Positions 58,997 to 64,000 of a stretch of DNA of 64,000 nt are shown one piece after another. The translations under genes were made by a program, and so were the position numbers. The stretch comes from Paguma larvata (lineage: Eukaryota; Chordata; Mammalia; Carnivora; Viverridae), in contig CM057843.1 of NCBI GenBank assembly GCA_030068075.1, forward strand, positions 15,208,001 through 15,272,000, in the 5' to 3' direction. The notes under the pieces are model-generated. The model was not told the origin of the DNA. It did no database searches and saw nothing but the letters and a program-made list of their open reading frames with translations. Each line of letters opens with the position of its first letter. Position 1 is the first letter of the stretch.

Positions 58997-59212
58997 TCAG
59001 GTAACCCCTCGACTGCCTCCTTTGCTTTTTTCAGTTCTGCGAGGGAAAGCTTCCATCCCTCCAATAAAACTGTCTGTGAAAGCCAGGAGGTACTCGTGTC
59101 CTCCACGGGGATGGGCACAATTGTAAAATCTCCCTGAGGGTCTTCCGCACGTAAAGTTCCTCTTTGTGTCGCTTTCTCTAGAGCTGGGACGGGGAGTTAG
59201 TTTGCACATCAT
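58997..59212 (-). pseudogene. Endogenous retrovirus relic: class I pol integrase, N-terminal part
   Basis: The minus strand encodes HEYLLAFTDSFIGGMEAFP at about 59098-59042, matching the integrase catalytic core around its first Asp (D at 59074-59072) in gammaretrovirus-like elements. A DFT-type motif appears just before it in another frame, so a frameshift separates them. The reading ends in a stop at about 58997. It is an old, broken copy. Confidence 0.75.
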
Positions 59213-59232
59213 TTTATTTTACTTATTTTTTA

Positions 59233-59450
59233 TTAAAAACAAGTTTTTAAATGTTTATTTATTTCTCGAGAGACAGAGAGAGAGTGTGAGCAAGGGAGGG
59301 TCAGAGAGAGAGGGAGACACAGAATCCGAAGCAGGTTCCAGGCTCTGAGTTGTCAGCACAGACCTCGACGCGGGGCTCGAACCCACGAACCATGAGATCG
59401 TGACCTGAGCTGAAGTCAGACACTCAACCGACTGAGCCACCCAGCGCCCC
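59233..59450 (-). mobile_element. SINEC_Fc-type SINE next to the retroviral integrase relic
   Basis: Antisense. AGTTTGCA occurs on both sides. Confidence 0.93.
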
Positions 59451-60083
59451 AGTTTGCAACTGTCTTAATGATTTAGAAGAAAAAAAGCAATCTTATCAAT
59501 AACCAGACCTTCAGAAACCTACAGACTCAATTCCCGGAGCCCTAACATCACCCTCCCTTCCACAGTGTAGAAAATTTCCCGTAATCAGTCACTCCTGTTA
59601 CTGACCATGCAGCTCTTTCTGCTCAGAGGTTGTCATAAAAACACCTGTGTTATAATGAAAACACCTTTTTGCCCCAAAAACCGGCTCAAGAATTCTTTCT
59701 TGGCCATTGGCTCCCGCACCCTGCTTCAGACTGTATCCGTAGCGGCTGTTTGTTTTTACAATTTTCTATTCTCTTAAAATCACTAACTGCCGAAGTCTAG
59801 TCTTCTGAAATTTTAACGCGTCCCAGGAAGGTCTGGAGGAAATGTATTCGAGCAAGTAGTCAAGCCTAGATCGCTAGCACTGATGCCTGGGGGCTAAAGC
59901 TATGTCTTGTCTTCCTTTTCCCGGGGACCCCTAACCCTCTCTGCCTACAGAATGTCAACCTGGGCCTGTTTCTTGTGTCACAGCTTAACAAAACTCCTTT
60001 GAAGATGATTTCGGCTCATCAGATATCTGGTGTGTACAAATCCACTTGCATTTATAGGATGCCTTTCAATTTTTTCCCAAAAT
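59451..60083. other. Possible LTR-like remnant
   Basis: GGCTCAAGAATTCTTTCTTGG near 59683-59703 recalls the U5 part of class I LTRs, on the plus strand. Boundaries are unclear. Confidence 0.25.
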
Positions 60084-60275
60084 CGGAGCACCTGGTTGGT
60101 TCGGTGGATTGGGCCTCCAACTTTGGCTCAGCTCCTGATCTCACAGTTTGTGAGTTCGAGCCCCGTATTGGGCTCTGTGCTGACAGCTCAGAGGCTGGAG
60201 CCTGCTTCGGATTCTGTGTCTCCCTCTCTTTACCCCCGCCCCTCTCTCAGAAATAAATATCAAAAAAATTTTTTA
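60084..60275 (+). mobile_element. SINEC_Fc-type SINE, diverged head
   Basis: Sense: GGAGCACCTGGTTGGTTCGG, GAGTTCGAGCCCCG and an A-rich tail. Confidence 0.88.
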
Positions 60276-60289
60276 AAATGTAAATTAGT

Positions 60290-60400
60290 AGGAGCAGATA
60301 CTGCATCCCCATTTGGCGGACGAGAACACTGAGGCTCAGAGAGCTCAAAATACTAACCGGGTCACACAGCTGATAGGCGCTAGGCCAGAGTGATAGACAA
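60290..60400 (-). mobile_element. MIR SINE fragment
   Basis: GAACACTGAGGCTCAGAGAG and GGGTCACACAGCTGATAGG are antisense MIR. Confidence 0.75.
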
Positions 60401-61007
60401 TCACCCCCCCCACACACACACACCTCTGATTCTGTCTGGATTCCTCCCATAACCAAAACGCTCAAGTCCCCTGTTTAATTATCTTGTTTCCTTCCTACTA
60501 AAACACTCTTGGCAAGACAGTCATTATTTTACTCTCACGGAGGTAATGGCTCCGATGTCTTCTTTCGAGCACTCTTGAGGTTTTATTTAGTTCCCGAGTC
60601 TGCGTCCTGCTTTGGAGGAAGGCTGCCCCCTCCATTCCAGGAAATCCATATGCACAGATGTTAAGGTCCCTCCACCCAGTCAAGGCACAGAAACACAGCA
60701 TTCTGGAACCATCTGGTTTGCAACAATGAGGGGGAAATTGAAACCTTTCTCGAGCAAATGGGGGTTCCCAGGGGGAGCGGAATCAAGACTATAGCTTCAG
60801 GGACTCCTGAGACCAAACATCTTCCCCCAGGGAGGGGACTTCCCAAGGCAGTGAGTATATTGTTTATAGAGAAACCAAACCATTGTCCTCTGACCCCGGC
60901 CACAAAGAATCCTTGGAGGGAGGGGCAGGTTTTGGCCTTAGAAAGAAAACAATGTTTTTCCTTCCTTTGTTCAGGGAATGTAGGTCAGTAGTCTTTACTT
61001 CTTATTT
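60401..61007. other. No feature seen
   Basis: Contains a short (CA)n at 60410-60423; no coding signal. Confidence 0.35.
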
Positions 61008-61009
61008 AA

Positions 61010-61052
<43 letters not shown>
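61008..61052. repeat. (AAT)n microsatellite
   Basis: About fourteen AAT units abut the head of a SINE. Confidence 0.95.
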
Positions 61053-61233
61053 GGGGCGCTTGGGTGGCTGATTTCAGCTCCAGTCATGATCTCACAGTTC
61101 ACGAGTTCGAGCCCCGCACTGGGCTCTGTGCTGGGAGAGCAGACTGCTTGGGATTCTCTCTGTCCGTCTCTGCCCCTACCTCGCTCATGCTTGCTTTCTC
61201 TCAATGAATGAATGCATGAATGAATGAATGAAA
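61053..61233 (+). mobile_element. SINE with (GAAT)n tail
   Basis: The sense copy lacks part of the A-box region and ends in GAATGAATG-type repeats (61205-61230) in place of an A tail. Confidence 0.85.
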
Positions 61234-61294
61234 GAAGCTGATTCTAAGATTACTGGGGCAGAGCTAACAAAACACACAGTCTAAAAGAGATTGT

Positions 61295-61545
61295 AGACGT
61301 GGTCAGTTAGCATCACAGGCTCCGAGTCAGCCTGCGGGGTTCAAATCTCGGCTCGTTCCGAAGCCAGCATAGCAGGCTTGGGGCAGGTCATCGAAGCCCA
61401 GCTGGCTTACATTTGTTAGTTTAATTTCCTCATCTACGAAATAGGAATAGTAATGGCACCTCTCCCTGGGGGTTGCTGTGAAGATTAGCCCATATGTGAT
61501 GCGTAAAGCCCTCAGCACTGATATTTGGTAGGAGTATTAGCAATA
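61295..61545 (+). mobile_element. MIR SINE
   Basis: GGGGTTCAAATCTCGGCTC, TTTCCTCATCTACGAAATAGG and GTTGCTGTGAAGATTA are sense MIR. Confidence 0.8.
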
Positions 61546-62600
61546 GTGTCCATACAGCCTTCGAGTCTCCTCGAAGCCTACGTGCGGAGAGATGCATCAG
61601 CCAACTCAGAGCCGTACGTCTTCCAGATTGCTCTGAATGTCCAGTTTGTGCTGCCCATGCCCCCTCATGGTCCTCTTTACCACTGTCTGCGTGAGCTGAT
61701 GAAGGAAGGTTCTGGAGCTTCTGGCAGGGACCCCACTTCTCCCATGCCTCCTCTCTCCTTGGGAAACCGCTTCTTCCCTGTGTGGTGCCTGGCGGTGCTT
61801 CCTCGTGGGACTAGGCCTGGCTCTCTCTGTAGACACCTACGGGGGCCAAGGGCAGGCTGTCCCCAGAAGGGCCACTTTGATATATTGGTTATTTTAAGTA
61901 AAAGTTACTTAAGAGACAGCCTATTCAAGAAGGACCCTCCCCCTGAAAGCAGAATAAATCTCCTGTGTGGGAGGCACCCTCCCGGTACCAAGAGGTAAGA
62001 GACACCCTTATCATCCGAGGTGGGAACTTCAGAGCCAAAAAGGCTGTATAAACAACCCTTGTTATTTTTTACTCTTTACTCCCCCAGCCCACATGCTGCT
62101 TAGAATTCCTCACTAACTGAGGCTCCCACATTAAGTTTTCTTTGCCCTGTCAATTCCTCACAGGTTTATTGTCTCTGTCTAAAAAAAATATAAACACTGC
62201 CTTCCCTGGTTATTTCTTTAGATCTCAGTTTCACTGTTGGGTCTCCCTGCGCCCATGACAAAAACTTCGATTCCCTTCCCACCACCCTATTATTCTGTCT
62301 CGTGCAACTTTAATTCTTGGTCCAGCCAGGAGAACTTGAAGGTAGTGGGAGAATGTCTCCTTCCTTTCATGACACGTGGGCTCCCACCGCATCCCAGACT
62401 CTCTCTCCACAGCCCAGATGCCCAGTTTTGTTCTCTTTGTCTCTCGGCAAGTCTGCGTCCACCTTTGGGCTGACTGGCAGGTCCCCGGGGGTTGCTGGGT
62501 TTGGGTGATTTTCAAGTCCTGCTTTGATCAGAACCAGCACTTTTAGTACCATACGTGTCCCTGCACACACACTCACAGACCGTGGTCAAAGCTTTGGCTT
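61546..62600. other. Unassigned; possible LTR-like segment
   Basis: The stretch at about 61880-62265 has a TATA-like GTATAAACA and a TCTGTCTAAAAAAAATATAAA segment, as in some LTRs. Evidence is weak. Confidence 0.25.
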
Positions 62601-62609
62601 CTTTTCGTT

Positions 62610-62806
62610 TTTTTTTTTTTTTTTTTAATGTTAATTTATTTTTGAGAGAGGGAGTGCAAGAAGGGAGGGGCAGAGGGAGAGGGAGAGAGGCTCCAGCCTC
62701 TGAGCTGTCAGCACAGAGCCCGACGCGGGGGTCAAACTCACAAACTGTGAGATCATGACCTGAGCCGAAGTTGGACGCTCAACCGACTGAGCCCCCCAGG
62801 CGCCCC
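62610..62806 (-). mobile_element. SINEC_Fc-type SINE
   Basis: Antisense, following a T-run of about 20; head CCCCCCAGGCGCCCC. Confidence 0.92.
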
Positions 62807-63387
62807 TATTTTCCACTCACTCTGCTTCGAGGGGGTCAGGATGCAGAGACTCCTCCGTGTTCCCATCCTTCCATCTTCTTTATTTATCTGACATCAAACA
62901 TTCAGGTTCTCCGGGTCTGAGTTTTCTTATTCATAAACGTTGGGAAGGAGGAGCGCAGAGGGGATGATTTCCTAAGGGGCCTTCCAACTCTGGAGGCCTG
63001 CACCTCACTAGTAAATCAAACAGGTCCCCCCTCACCCTGGCCCTGCATATCACCTGGCTCCTTCCCACCCACCAGCCCGACCGCCCTGGCCATGAGCTTT
63101 CTGCGCTGCCGTTCCTTCAGCATGCCGGTGGGGATCACGCCCTGGCCAGCCCGAGACAGTTTTATGAAGGTGAATATGCTTCCTGGAATGTGCGGCATCC
63201 CAGTGAACAGCGAGATTAGAGGCTCCCATTTTGACTGGGGCTGGACGGCTATCTAACTTCCAGAAAGCCAACAGTAACCCAAACCACAGTTGGCTTAGAG
63301 CGTCTGGCGTAAGCCAAACCGGGAACCCATCTTCCATCTCCAGGGCAAGGGAGAACATTTGTTCCCTATTTTAAAAAGCCATTTCAT
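62807..63387. other. No feature seen
   Basis: No convincing coding or repeat signal. Confidence 0.35.
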
Positions 63388-63572
63388 GGGGCACCTGGGT
63401 CACTTAGTCGATTGAGCATCTGGCTCTCGATTTCAGCTCATGGCCTCATGGTCTCACAGTTTGTGAGTTCAAGCCCCACGTCAAGCTCTGTGCTGACAGT
63501 GTGGAGCCTGCTTGGGAATCTCTCTCTCCATCTCTCTCTCAAAATAAATAAATGAACTTAAAAAAAAAAGAT
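63388..63572 (+). mobile_element. SINEC_Fc-type SINE
   Basis: Sense: GGGGCACCTGGGTCACTTAG to an A tail; the CT region is short. Confidence 0.92.
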
Positions 63573-64000
63573 TTATTTCACTTGTTACAGGCAGGTTATT
63601 CTGTCATTTTAGGCCTAACCTAACCCATAAAGATTGTGAGGATTTAACTTGTGTACTTGCTTTGGGTTTTATTATACCATAGTTCTTACAGTTGTTACGG
63701 AGGTTGATACGGAGATTCAACAGAGCATAGTGCAACGAATGTGCTAACCGTGTGCCACAGAAGGGTCTGGAATCTGTTAAGAACGGGAGAGAACGGTCGG
63801 ATTCCTCAGCTCTCCATTTCCAGGGCACTGAAGTCTCCCCCGAGGTTTCTGGGTGGTTCGGCTATGGTCCCTGGTGGCCCCAGGGCTTGAGAGGAGGTGG
63901 TCAGGGTGCACCCTGGCCACACCTCCTAGGCAAACAAGGAGCCTGGAGCCTGAGAACAAGCAGTCCCAGCCCTTCTGCGGCTTAGGGAGGAAGCAACCTT
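63573..64000. other. No feature seen
   Basis: The window ends in unassigned sequence. Confidence 0.35.

Overview
The window is mammalian nuclear DNA from a cat-like carnivore (Felidae or close Feliformia). The evidence is more than 50 copies of the tRNA-derived SINE typical of cats (SINEC_Fc type): a tRNA-like head ending in a B-box, a CT-rich stretch and an AATAAA-rich A tail. Older mammalian repeats (MIR, L2, L1M, MLT1, MER20) fill much of the rest. No bacterial-type genes, CRISPR arrays or structural RNA genes were seen.

Two KRAB/C2H2 zinc-finger repressor genes lie head to head. The left gene (minus strand) has six exons between about 24.8 kb and 8.2 kb: a non-coding or start-bearing exon in a CpG island, a short start exon, a linker exon, KRAB-A, KRAB-B and one terminal exon with ten C2H2 fingers. 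I recognise it as ZNF286A from the remembered human protein. The KRAB-A sequence, the linker region and the unusual linker between fingers 2 and 3 all agree. The predicted protein is 513 aa. The right gene (plus strand) has a CpG-rich first exon near 31.6-32.06 kb, KRAB-A at 37.8 kb, KRAB-B at 38.2 kb and a terminal exon at 41.15-42.77 kb with about eleven good fingers plus several decayed ones. I cannot name it. Both promoters carry a ZNF143-like site and sit about 7 kb apart.

Region by region: 0-8 kb is repeat-rich 3' flank and possibly a long 3' UTR of ZNF286A. 8.2-24.8 kb is ZNF286A, whose introns are heavily loaded with SINEs, including a three-deep nested insertion at 15.3-15.95 kb. 25-31 kb is the intergenic interval with an MLT1 LTR, two complementary microsatellites and a decayed LINE-1 interrupted by an MIR. 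31.5-43.8 kb is the second zinc-finger gene. 44-64 kb is gene-poor accessory DNA with many SINEs, a decayed zinc-finger fossil at 48.95-49.55 kb, a MER20 copy, an L1 3' end and an antisense relic of a class I endogenous retrovirus at 58.06-59.21 kb.

The two genes probably work separately as nuclear, DNA-binding, KRAB-dependent repressors. Genes of this class often silence transposable elements. I found no undescribed multi-gene system. The most informative oddities are a one-base frame problem in the ZNF286A linker exon that an alternative splice acceptor would repair, a possible upstream in-frame start, the mixture of intact and decayed fingers in the second gene, and the decayed zinc-finger and retroviral fossils.
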